Source: Actinomycetes bacterium
GTDB lineage: Bacteria; Actinomycetota; Actinomycetes; Actinomycetales; Dermatophilaceae
NCBI GenBank assembly: GCA_023389095.1
Contig: JAEWFB010000425.1
Coordinates: 1-21,208, forward strand
DNA length: 21,208 bases
Direction of reading: 5' to 3'
Part shown: positions 1 to 6,954 of the stretch, one piece after another
How the letters are laid out: each line of letters starts with the position of its first letter
Numbering within the stretch: position 1 is the stretch's first letter
The notes under the pieces: generated by a model
Databases searched by the model: none
The model's input: only the letters and a program-made list of their open reading frames with translations
What the model was told of the DNA's origin: nothing
Position numbers and translations under genes: made by a program

Positions 1-179
1 ACGGCCGGGGCCGGGCCCTTGGCGTTCGGGTCGAGCGCAGCAGACGCACCCTCGACGGCGCCGTTGCCAGCGCCGTTGGTGCCACCGGCACCGCCGTTGT
101 TGGCTGCCGGAGCGCCGCAGGCCGCGACAAAGCCGAGGGAAGCCGCAGCTCCCACGGTCAGGACTTTGGTCCAGCGCAT
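1..179 (-). CDS. Substrate-binding lipoprotein of an ABC importer (5' part only)
   Basis: Only the first 59 codons are in the window. The ATG at 179-177 follows a good ribosome binding site (AAGGGAG, about 8 nt upstream). The product starts with a lipoprotein signal peptide: charged MRWTK, a hydrophobic Ala/Leu/Val stretch, then the lipobox V18-A19-A20-C21. The Cys would be lipidated and anchor the protein on the outer face of the membrane. After it comes a flexible Gly/Ala/Asn/Pro-rich linker. Its function is inferred from position: it lies 70 bp downstream, on the same strand, of a DppC/OppC-type permease, so it is probably a family 5 extracellular solute-binding protein for peptides or nickel. 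The ligand-binding domain is outside the window, so the substrate class cannot be read directly. Confidence 0.8.
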   Translation of the reverse strand, partial: MRWTKVLTVGAAASLGFVAACGAPAANNGGAGGTNGAGNGAVEGASAALDPNAKGPAPA

Positions 180-202
180 TGTTGTTTGCTCCCTTTTGTG
201 CT

Positions 203-226
203 TGTCCCGGCGCCTTGCCGGGGACA
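203..226 (-). promoter_or_regulatory. Intercistronic stem-loop between permease and binding-protein genes
   Basis: TGTCCCGGC at 203-211 pairs with GCCGGGGACA at 217-226, with one bulged base and a 5-nt loop. It lies between the permease stop (250) and the binding-protein start (179), leaving the ribosome binding site free. No T-tract follows on the minus strand. It could be a leaky terminator or an mRNA-stabilising hairpin that sets the expression ratio of the two genes. The pairing is visible; the role is inferred. Confidence 0.45.
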
Positions 227-249
227 TCTGAGGGCCGAAACCGGGTTGG

Positions 250-1287
250 TTATCGGCGACTGGAGGGGTCGAAGGCGTCGCGGATCGAGTCGCCGAGCAG
301 CGTCAGGGCGAGCACGAGCGCCGACAGTCCGATGACCGAGGGCCACAGCCACAGCGGGTAGGTGGCGAAGAGGTTCTGGGCATCGGCGATGGTCCGGCCC
401 CACGACGCGGTCGGCTCGACGAGGCCGACGCCGAGGTAGCTGAGGGTGGCCTCGTAGGTGATGTAGGCCGGCACGGCGATCGAGGCGGAGACGATGATCG
501 GTCCCACGAGGTTCGGCAGGACCTCCTTGAAGAGGATCTGTCGGGTCGGCACGCCGATGGCGCGCGCCGCCTGGACGAACTCCCGCTCGCGCAGGCTCGT
601 CACCTCGCCGCGCACGAGTCGGGCCAGGCCCATCCACCCGAAGACGAAGAGCACGCAGATGAGCACGACGAACCGGATCTGGGAGGTCTGGTCGTTGGTG
701 AGGTCGGCGTTGCCGGCGACGCTCTTCTGCACGAGGGGCACGATCGCGATGATGAGCAGCAGGATCGGCAGCGACAGGAAGAAGTCGATGACCCAGGAGA
801 TGACCCGGTCGGTGGCGCCGCCGAGGTAGCCGGCGAGCAGACCGAGCGCGACGCCGAGGAAGGTCGACACGGTCGCGGCGACGAAGCCGATGATGAGCGA
901 GGGCTGGGCCCCGTAGGCCCAGCGGGCGAAGAGGTCACGGCCCAGCCGGGGCTCGACCCCGAGGAAGTGGGCCGAGCTCATGCCGACGGTCGGCAGGCCG
1001 TTCACGTCGACGAGCTCGGTGTGGATCGTGTACGGGTCGGCCGCCGCCTTGGTGATCGGGTCGACCGCCTCGAGCTTGGTCAGCAGCGGAGCGAAGATCG
1101 CCACGAGGATGAAGAAGATGATGATGGTGGCGCAGACGATCGCGACCTTGTCCTTCTTGAGCCGGTCCCAGGCGACCTGGCCGGGAGAGCGACCCGTCCT
1201 CACCTGCTTCTCGGTCGGCTCCGGGGGGGTCGTCTCGTCGGGCGTCTCGGTCAGCGTCGCAGCTGCAGAGCCCGGCATGGCGTTCAA
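250..1287 (-). CDS. ABC transporter permease, DppC/OppC family
   Basis: Inner-membrane permease subunit of a peptide/nickel-type ABC importer. An N-terminal soluble stretch is followed by the OppC_N signature (DRLKKDK then a long hydrophobic helix). Next come the conserved GRDLFARWAYGAQPSL segment and several membrane helices. The EAA loop, which contacts the ATPase, is visible as AARAIGVPTRQILFKEVLPN, followed by YLGVGLVEPTASWG and the C-terminal LGDSIRDAFDP. Length (about 345 aa) fits the family. I chose the TTG at 1287 because GGAG lies 8 nt upstream; the in-frame ATG at 1278 is the alternative but has poorer spacing. It is the first gene of the visible operon, followed by the binding-protein gene. 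The partner DppB-type permease and the ATPases are not in the window and probably lie beyond position 1. Confidence 0.93.
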   Translation of the reverse strand: MNAMPGSAAATLTETPDETTPPEPTEKQVRTGRSPGQVAWDRLKKDKVAIVCATIIIFFILVAIFAPLLTKLEAVDPITKAAADPYTIHTELVDVNGLPTVGMSSAHFLGVEPRLGRDLFARWAYGAQPSLIIGFVAATVSTFLGVALGLLAGYLGGATDRVISWVIDFFLSLPILLLIIAIVPLVQKSVAGNADLTNDQTSQIRFVVLICVLFVFGWMGLARLVRGEVTSLREREFVQAARAIGVPTRQILFKEVLPNLVGPIIVSASIAVPAYITYEATLSYLGVGLVEPTASWGRTIADAQNLFATYPLWLWPSVIGLSALVLALTLLGDSIRDAFDPSSRR

Positions 1288-1598
1288 CGCGTTGTCTCCA
1301 TCCTTGTGGGATTCCTTCACCGGCCAGTTGCCTCGCCGGCCCCGGCACGGGCACACGGATGGACCGTTCCACCCCCTGCTGGGACGACGTCACCCTGCCA
1401 TACGGGACCCCGGCGTCCAAGCGTCGAGACGGTCATGGTTGACAAATCGTTACCAGCCACCGATTCGGCACAACTTCGTCCGGGATGAGGCCGACGGAGG
1501 TGGACATTCGGCCCGTCGGGCGCGCTCGGCGTCCCACGCGCCCCGCCTGCAACACGCCTGCCGAGCGGCCGGTAGGCATGGCGTGTCGGCCCCCGGCG
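1288..1598. other. Intergenic region between rarA and the ABC operon
   Basis: No gene is supported in these 311 bp. The stretch holds the putative rarA terminator hairpin (1552-1586) and must contain the promoter of the ABC operon. A weak minus-strand candidate is TTGTGC (1473-1468), 16 nt, then AACGAT (1451-1446), which would give a leader of about 150 nt. A TTGACA occurs at 1439-1444 on the plus strand, but it has no good -10 and no plus-strand gene behind it. Confidence 0.5.
1552..1586 (-). terminator. Putative terminator hairpin after rarA
   Basis: ACACGCCTGCC at 1552-1562 pairs with GGCATGGCGTGT at 1575-1586 with a single bulged A. It sits 12 nt past the rarA stop codon (1599-1601). No T-run follows, which is common for hairpin terminators in GC-rich actinobacteria. 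Confidence 0.5.
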
Positions 1599-2993
1599 TC
1601 AGGTCCGACGCGTGCGGCCCAGCCGGCCGGCCAGCCACTCCCAGCGCGCCCGGAGCCGCTCCTCGAAGCCGCGGTCGGTGGGCTGGTAGTAGCTGACGGC
1701 GTCGTGCAGGTCGTCGGGCAGGTACTGCTGGCGGGCGACGGCGTCGGGTTCGTCGTGGGCGTACACGTAGCCGGCCCCGTGACCGAGCCGTTCGGCACCC
1801 GCGTAGCCGCTGCCGCGCAGGTGCGGCGGCACCGCTCCCCCGCGCCCGGCCCGGACGTCGGCGATCGCCGCGTTGATGCCGGCGTAGGCGGCGTTCGACT
1901 TCGGCGCGAGCGCGTTGTGCACGACCGCCTGCCCGAGGATGATCCGCGCCTCCGGCATGCCGATCTGGGCGACGGCGTGCATCGCGGCGACGGCGGTCTG
2001 CAGCGCGGTGGGGTCGGCCATCCCGACGTCCTCGCTCGCCGAGATGACGATCCGCCGGGCGATGAACCGCGGGTCCTCGCCGGCCTCGAGCATCCGGGCC
2101 AGGTAGTGCAGCGCCGCGTCGACGTCGCTGCCCCGCATCGACTTGATGAGCGCGCTGGCGACGTCGTAGTGCTGGTCACCGGCGCGGTCGTAGCGCACGG
2201 CCGCGTGGGCCACCGCCTGCTCGACGTGGGGCAGCGTGATGGCCACCGGGTCGTCGTCGGTGCGCCCGGCGGGCTGGGCGTCGAGCGCGACGCCCGCCGC
2301 CGCCTCGAGCGAGGTGAGCGCCCGGCGCGCGTCTCCCCCGGCGATCCGCACGAGGTGGTCGAGGGCGTCGTCGTCGAGCGTGTGGGCGCCGTCGAAGCCG
2401 CGCTCGTCGACGAGGGCCGCACCGAGCAGGTCGGCGACGTCGGCGTCGGGCAGCGAGCCGAGCGTCACGAGCACCGAGCGCGACAGCAGCGGCGAGATGA
2501 TGCTGAACGACGGGTTCTCGGTGGTGGCGGCCACGAGGATGACGGTGCGGTTCTCGACCCCCGGCAGGAGGGCGTCCTGCTGGGCCTTGGTGAACCGGTG
2601 GATCTCGTCGAGGAACAGGACGGTCTGGCGTCCGTAGAGGTCGCGCTCGCGGGCGGCGGAGTCCATGACCGAGCGGACGTCCTTGACGCCGGCCGTGACG
2701 GCCGACAGCTCGACGAAGCGCCGGTCGGCGGCCGTCGCGACGAGGTGGGCCAGGGTCGTCTTGCCGGTGCCGGGGGGTCCCCAGATGATCGCCGAGAGGG
2801 GCCCGGCGGCGCCGCCCGAGCCCTCGATGAGACGGCGGAGCGGGCTGCCCGGGCGCAGCGACTCGCGCTGGCCGCGGACCTCCTCGATGGTCCGCGGCCG
2901 CATGCGGACCGCGAGCGGGGCCGTTCCCGCCGAGGCGGGGAGGTCGGCGCGCTCGGCCGCCGCGGCGGACCCGAAGAGGTCGTCGGAGCTCAC
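1599..2993 (-). CDS. rarA: Replication-associated recombination protein A (RarA/MgsA), AAA+ ATPase
   Basis: Clamp-loader-like AAA+ ATPase that acts at stalled replication forks in the cytoplasm; known homologues bind SSB and single-strand/double-strand junctions. Visible signatures are the N-terminal PLAVRMRPRTIEEVRGQ, Walker A GPPGTGKTT (residues 72-80), Walker B LFLDEIHRF (D129, E130), and the RarA-typical sensor 1 TTENPSF (157-163). The C-terminal part carries the family motif of the tetramerisation domain, around HYLARMLEAGEDPRFIARR. At 464 aa it is full length for actinobacteria. The start is GTG at 2993-2991; the only weak ribosome-binding-like bases are AGGG, and a TAGGGT hexamer 6 nt upstream suggests a leaderless transcript. 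It is divergent from the MMPL gene with 17 bp between start codons. Confidence 0.96.
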   Translation of the reverse strand: MSSDDLFGSAAAAERADLPASAGTAPLAVRMRPRTIEEVRGQRESLRPGSPLRRLIEGSGGAAGPLSAIIWGPPGTGKTTLAHLVATAADRRFVELSAVTAGVKDVRSVMDSAARERDLYGRQTVLFLDEIHRFTKAQQDALLPGVENRTVILVAATTENPSFSIISPLLSRSVLVTLGSLPDADVADLLGAALVDERGFDGAHTLDDDALDHLVRIAGGDARRALTSLEAAAGVALDAQPAGRTDDDPVAITLPHVEQAVAHAAVRYDRAGDQHYDVASALIKSMRGSDVDAALHYLARMLEAGEDPRFIARRIVISASEDVGMADPTALQTAVAAMHAVAQIGMPEARIILGQAVVHNALAPKSNAAYAGINAAIADVRAGRGGAVPPHLRGSGYAGAERLGHGAGYVYAHDEPDAVARQQYLPDDLHDAVSYYQPTDRGFEERLRARWEWLAGRLGRTRRT

Positions 2994-2999
2994 TGTGGA

Positions 3000-3005
3000 A
3001 CCCTA
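3000..3005 (-). promoter_or_regulatory. -10-like element (TAGGGT) for a leaderless rarA transcript
   Basis: On the minus strand TAGGGT reads 3005 to 3000 and ends 6 nt before the rarA GTG. This matches the actinobacterial TANNNT -10 placed for transcription to start at the start codon. No clear -35 is seen. The same bases read AACCCT on the plus strand, 6 nt before the mmpL GTG, a poorer -10 match. Confidence 0.4.
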
Positions 3006-3010
3006 TCCGT

Positions 3011-5206
3011 GTGTCCGGACCCTCGATCGTGGGCGGCCGCCCGCCCTCGCGCCTCGCCCGGCTCGGGCGGGCCATCGCCCACCACCCGCGCTGGTGGGTC
3101 GCCGGCTGGGTCGTCATCGCCCTCGCCTGCTTCGCGGTGGCCGTCGGCGGCGTGACCGGCGAGTCGCTGTTCGAGCGGCTGCACTCCGGCGCCCCGACCG
3201 TCGAGTCGGAGTCGTCACGGGCCCGTGACGTCATCGAGGCGAACCAGCCGACGCTCGAGACCCTGACCCTGCAGGTGACGGGCGCCGACCTCACGAACGC
3301 CGCGGCCGTGCGCGCGGGGACCGAGGCCACCGCGAAGGTGGCACGCCTCCCCGGCGTCAAGGACGTGCGATCGCCCCTGTTGTCCCCCAAGGGAGTTCGC
3401 GACCCGGCGGTCGCGCCCCTGCTCAAGGGCGGAACGCCGTCGGGCGGTGGCTTCGCCACGGTCGTCGACTTCGAGCCCGGCCTGTCGAAGCAGGCGCAGG
3501 ACGACGCCGAGGCCAGGGCCGAGACCGCGCTGCTCGACGTGGCCAAGGCCATGGACGCCACGGGCTCGGTCGGCAGCGCGAACAAGATCGTCAAGGCCAT
3601 CACCGGCACCGTCGAGCGCGACCTCGTCCGCGGCGAGGGCATCGCCCTGCCCCTGACGTTCCTCGTCATGCTCTTCGTGTTCGGCGGTTTCGTCGCGGCA
3701 GGCATGCCGATCGTCGGGGCCGTCGTGTCGATCGGCGGGGCCCTGCTCTCGCTCTTCGGTTTCTCGCACGCCGTCGAGCTCGACGCGACCGTCGTCAACA
3801 TCGTCACCCTGCTCGGCCTCGGGCTCTCGATCGACTACGGGCTGCTCACCGTGAGCCGGTTCCGCGAGGAGCTCTCGCACCGCGACCACGAGGTGCCGAC
3901 GCGCGAGGACGTCACCCGCGCCGCCGAACGCACCGTGGCCACCGCGGGGCGGACCGTGCTCTTCTCCGGCCTCACCGTGGCCATCGCGCTCGCGGGCCTG
4001 CTCGTCTTCGAGGCCTCGATCATGCGCGCCATCGGGGTGGCCGGGGTGAGCGTCGTCCTCGTCGCGATGGTCGTGGCCGTCACGCTCATCCCGGCGCTCG
4101 CGGTGCTCGGCGCCAAGCGCCTGGCGCGCCGGGCGGTCGAGCGACCGAGCGACACGGGGGCGTTCTCCCGGCTCGCGTCCGGCGTGCAGCGACGGCCGGT
4201 GCTCGTGATCCTCGGGGTGCTCGCCGTCCTCGTCACCCTGGCGCTGCCCACGCTGTCGATGAAGCTGACCGCGTCGGGCACCGAGCTGCTGCCCAAGGAC
4301 GCCGACCAGAGGGTCTTCTTCGACGCCCTGGCCCGCGACTACCCGTCGCTGTCGGCACCCGAGGTCACCGTCGTGGCGGGGTCCCCGGACCGTGCGGCCG
4401 TCGCGTCGTGGGCGAAGGCGTTCTCCTCCTCCTCCGGCGTCGAGGGCCTGACGGTGACGCCGCTCGGGGCCGACCACCAGCGCGTCGACATCCGCGTGGC
4501 CGGACCCCCCACGTCCGAGCAAGCCCAGGACCTCGTCACCGAGATCCGTTCCACCCCAGCGCCGTTCGAGACCCTGACGACCGGGCAGGCGGCCGGGCAG
4601 ATCGACTTCCTCGACTCGATGGCGGCGCGTGCACCGTACGCCGTGACCTTCGTCGTGCTGGGCACGCTCGTGCTGCTCTTCCTCATGACGGGCTCGGTCA
4701 TCATCCCCGCGAAGGCGCTGCTCATGAACGTCGTGTCGCTGGGTGCGGCGCTCGGCGTCGTCGTGTGGATCTTCCAGGACGCCCACCTCGACCGGCTGCT
4801 CGACTTCAGCTCGGTCGGCGCGGTCGAGTCGATGGTCCCCTTCCTCGTCCTCGCGTTCGGTTTCGGCCTCTCGATGGACTACGAGGTGTTCCTGCTCTCG
4901 CGCATCGTCGAGTTCCACCGCGCCGGCCACGACACCGACCGTGCCGTGTCGCTCGGGCTCCAGCGCACGGGCCGGATCATCACGAGCGCCGCGCTGCTCA
5001 TCGTCATCGTCTTCGCCGGCTTCGTCGCCGGCGACATCCTCATCATCAAGGAGATGGGGGTGGCCCTCGTCGCCGCGGTCGCCATCGACGCGACCCTCGT
5101 GCGGATGCTCCTCGTGCCGGCGACGATGACGGTGCTCGGGTCGGCCAACTGGTGGGCGCCCGCCCCGCTCCGGCGCCTCCACGCCCGCTTCGGGATCTCC
5201 GAGTGA
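3011..5206 (+). CDS. MMPL family RND-type transporter
   Basis: Large membrane exporter of the MMPL branch of the RND superfamily; mycobacterial members export lipids, glycolipids or drugs using the proton gradient. The 731-aa protein shows the usual duplicated plan: one membrane helix (about residues 28-48), an extracytoplasmic domain, a helix bundle, a central break, then the same again. Each half carries the MMPL Asp-Tyr motif, GLGLSIDYG (S273, D275, Y276) and GFGLSMDYE (S621, D623, Y624). The start is GTG at 3011 with no evident ribosome binding site, and only 17 bp separate it from the divergent rarA start. The stop overlaps the next gene by 4 bp (GTGA), so translation is probably coupled. 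The substrate cannot be inferred. Confidence 0.93.
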   Translation: MSGPSIVGGRPPSRLARLGRAIAHHPRWWVAGWVVIALACFAVAVGGVTGESLFERLHSGAPTVESESSRARDVIEANQPTLETLTLQVTGADLTNAAAVRAGTEATAKVARLPGVKDVRSPLLSPKGVRDPAVAPLLKGGTPSGGGFATVVDFEPGLSKQAQDDAEARAETALLDVAKAMDATGSVGSANKIVKAITGTVERDLVRGEGIALPLTFLVMLFVFGGFVAAGMPIVGAVVSIGGALLSLFGFSHAVELDATVVNIVTLLGLGLSIDYGLLTVSRFREELSHRDHEVPTREDVTRAAERTVATAGRTVLFSGLTVAIALAGLLVFEASIMRAIGVAGVSVVLVAMVVAVTLIPALAVLGAKRLARRAVERPSDTGAFSRLASGVQRRPVLVILGVLAVLVTLALPTLSMKLTASGTELLPKDADQRVFFDALARDYPSLSAPEVTVVAGSPDRAAVASWAKAFSSSSGVEGLTVTPLGADHQRVDIRVAGPPTSEQAQDLVTEIRSTPAPFETLTTGQAAGQIDFLDSMAARAPYAVTFVVLGTLVLLFLMTGSVIIPAKALLMNVVSLGAALGVVVWIFQDAHLDRLLDFSSVGAVESMVPFLVLAFGFGLSMDYEVFLLSRIVEFHRAGHDTDRAVSLGLQRTGRIITSAALLIVIVFAGFVAGDILIIKEMGVALVAAVAIDATLVRMLLVPATMTVLGSANWWAPAPLRRLHARFGISE

Positions 5207-5997
5207 GCGCCGGCTGTCGGCCCGGCGTCGTCGGCTCGGGCCCGACGGACGCCATCGTGGAGGGTCACGGCCACGCGGCCCTCCTCGACGCGTCGGGCGG
5301 GCACGGGTTCGTGCGCTGGGACGTGCCGCCCGAGCTCGCCGACACGTGGTGGCAGGCCGGCGACGCGGTCCTCTTCCGCCGGCTGCGCCGCCGCGGCGTG
5401 GCCTTCGCCGCGCTCGGCGACGCGTCGGGCGTCTCGACGCTCCTCGACGCGCTGCCCGGGCTCGCCGAGGCGGTGGGTGCGTCGTGGCCGCTCGGCCTCA
5501 GCGTCCCGCGCCACCTCGAGCCGCTCGCCCACGAACGGTTCGAGGTCGACCCCGGCGGCGACTGGGACTGGTTCGTCACGACCCGAGAGCCCGCCCCGTT
5601 CGGCCCCGAGGCGCTGGTCCGACCGCTCGACGACGCGGCCCGCCGCGGGGAGGTCACGGCGTTCCTCGCCGAGCACTCCCCCACGGCCGACACCGCGCCG
5701 GGAGAGGGCGAGTCGTGGTGGGGTGTCGACCTCGACGGGCGCCTCGTGGCCACCGCCGCCGTCGGCCTGCTGCCGACCGGCGCTCCGTCGGTGTCGTCGG
5801 TGGCCGTCGACGGGTCGGTGCGCGGGCGCGGCCTCGGCCGGGCGATCGTCGGGGCCGTGACGCGTCGTGCCGTCGGCGACCACGGCGTGTGCACGCTCGG
5901 CATGTACGCGCACAACACCGTGGCCCGCAGCCTCTACCACTCGCTCGGGTACACGAGCGAGGTGTCCTGGGCGAGCCGGTCGGTGCGACTGCCCTGA
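5203..5997 (+). CDS. GNAT family N-acetyltransferase, FR47-like, with an uncharacterised N-terminal half
   Basis: Predicted acyl-CoA-dependent N-acyltransferase of 264 aa. The GNAT fold is in the C-terminal half: WWGVDLDGRLVATAAVGLLP, then SSVAVDGSVRGRGLGRAIV with the acetyl-CoA pyrophosphate loop R207-G-R-G-L-G212, then TLGMYAHNTVARSLYHSLGY, which matches FR47-like enzymes. Residues 1-130 are a separate segment that I do not recognise; it may be a degenerate GNAT repeat. I chose the GTG at 5203 because it overlaps the MMPL stop as GTGA and the following residues (SAGCRPGVVGSGPTDA) lead into the domain. A longer open frame runs upstream but is antisense-like sequence inside the MMPL gene. The acceptor substrate is unknown. 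Confidence 0.85.
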   Translation: MSAGCRPGVVGSGPTDAIVEGHGHAALLDASGGHGFVRWDVPPELADTWWQAGDAVLFRRLRRRGVAFAALGDASGVSTLLDALPGLAEAVGASWPLGLSVPRHLEPLAHERFEVDPGGDWDWFVTTREPAPFGPEALVRPLDDAARRGEVTAFLAEHSPTADTAPGEGESWWGVDLDGRLVATAAVGLLPTGAPSVSSVAVDGSVRGRGLGRAIVGAVTRRAVGDHGVCTLGMYAHNTVARSLYHSLGYTSEVSWASRSVRLP

Positions 5998-6007
5998 CGT
6001 CGTTCGG

Positions 6008-6424
6008 TCAGCCCTGCGGCGTGCCGTGCTCGACGAGCACGAGCCAGTTGCCGGACACGTCGCGGCACACGGCCTCGGTGCCGTACGGCCGCGCGGAGGG
6101 CGGCTGGATGAACTCGACGCCACGCGCCACGAGGTCCTCGTAGGTCTGCTGGCAGTCGTCGACGTCGAGGCCGATGCCGGGCATGGCACCGCTGTCCTGG
6201 GCGCGGCGGACGGCCTCGACGAGCTCGGGCGACAGGGGCGGTCCGGGCTGGGTCAGGTGGAGGTTGAGCTCGGGCTGGCTGGGCTGGGTCACGGTGCACC
6301 AGCGGTAGCCGTCGCCGAGGGTGATGTCGTCCTTGGCGACGAAGCCGAGGACGTCGGTGTAGAAGGTCTTGGCCTCGTCGATGTCGCGGACGAAGACACT
6401 GATGATGGAGACGTTGGTGATCAT
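6008..6424 (-). CDS. VOC (glyoxalase/bleomycin resistance) superfamily protein
   Basis: Small 138-aa cytoplasmic protein of the vicinal oxygen chelate fold. It begins ITNVSIISVFVRDIDEAKTF, which is the first beta-alpha unit, continues with YTDVLGFVAKDDI, and ends with the second module SGNWLVLVEHGT. Members include glyoxalases, dioxygenases and antibiotic-binding proteins, so the reaction cannot be named. The ATG at 6424-6422 lies 10 bp after the AraC-type gene stop, with no good ribosome binding site, so it is likely translated by coupling. It converges on the GNAT gene, leaving only 10 bp between the two stop codons. AraC-VOC gene pairs are common in actinobacteria and usually have no assigned function. 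Confidence 0.88.
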   Translation of the reverse strand: MITNVSIISVFVRDIDEAKTFYTDVLGFVAKDDITLGDGYRWCTVTQPSQPELNLHLTQPGPPLSPELVEAVRRAQDSGAMPGIGLDVDDCQQTYEDLVARGVEFIQPPSARPYGTEAVCRDVSGNWLVLVEHGTPQG

Positions 6425-6434
6425 GTCGACGACG

Positions 6435-6914
6435 CTACGGCCGCCCGGTGCCCCGACGCTTCTCCTCGGTTGCGCTCCCGTCGGGGCCGGGCTCGGGCGT
6501 CGCGCGCTCGGCCAGGCCCCACATGAACACCCAGCACCCCGGGATGCGCGGCGCCCCGGTCTCGAGCCACCGGCGCTGGAAGTCGCTGGGGCTCTCCCCC
6601 ACGACCGCCCGGAAACGGCTGCTGAACGAGCCGAGGCTCGTGAAGCCGACGGTGTGGCAGACCTCGGTGACGGTGAGGTTGGTGCTGCGCAGCAGGTCCT
6701 GGGCGCGCTCGATGCGACGGCGCGAGACGTACTCGGCCGGCGTCGTGCCGTACGTGGCTCGGAACAGGCGCAGGAAGTGGAACTTCGACAGGCACGCGAC
6801 GGCGGCGAGGACCTCGAGGTCGACCGGCTCCGCGTAGTGGCGGTCGGCGTGGTCGCGGGCGCGCCGGAGGTGGACCAGGACGTCGTCGGGCGCGCGTCGC
6901 TCCACCGTGGTCAT
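6435..6914 (-). CDS. AraC family transcriptional regulator (DNA-binding domain only)
   Basis: A 159-aa regulator made almost entirely of the AraC/XylS double helix-turn-helix. The first HTH is DLEVLAAVACLSKFHFLRLF. The second is around TVTEVCHTVGFTSLGSFSSRF, with the family signature GFTSLGSFSSRFRAVVGESPSDFQRRW at about residues 90-116. There is no N-terminal ligand-binding domain, so the signal may come from a partner or from protein level. It is immediately upstream of the VOC gene (10 bp) and 40 bp downstream of the PNGase A-like gene on the same strand, so the three may be cotranscribed. Start is ATG at 6914-6912; GACAAT ends 6 nt before it, a weak leaderless -10 candidate. Confidence 0.93.
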   Translation of the reverse strand: MTTVERRAPDDVLVHLRRARDHADRHYAEPVDLEVLAAVACLSKFHFLRLFRATYGTTPAEYVSRRRIERAQDLLRSTNLTVTEVCHTVGFTSLGSFSSRFRAVVGESPSDFQRRWLETGAPRIPGCWVFMWGLAERATPEPGPDGSATEEKRRGTGRP

Positions 6915-6954
6915 GCGCTCATTGTCACCCGGGGCGCCGACACCATCGCGGGCC

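Noticed and set aside
1439..1467. TTGACA on the plus strand as a promoter
   Set aside because: No -10 at 16-19 nt and no plus-strand gene downstream before the rarA gene on the other strand.
3215..5182. Long minus-strand open frame opposite the MMPL gene
   Set aside because: Highly charged His/Arg/Asp/Glu sequence without domains; MMPL motifs on the plus strand are unambiguous.
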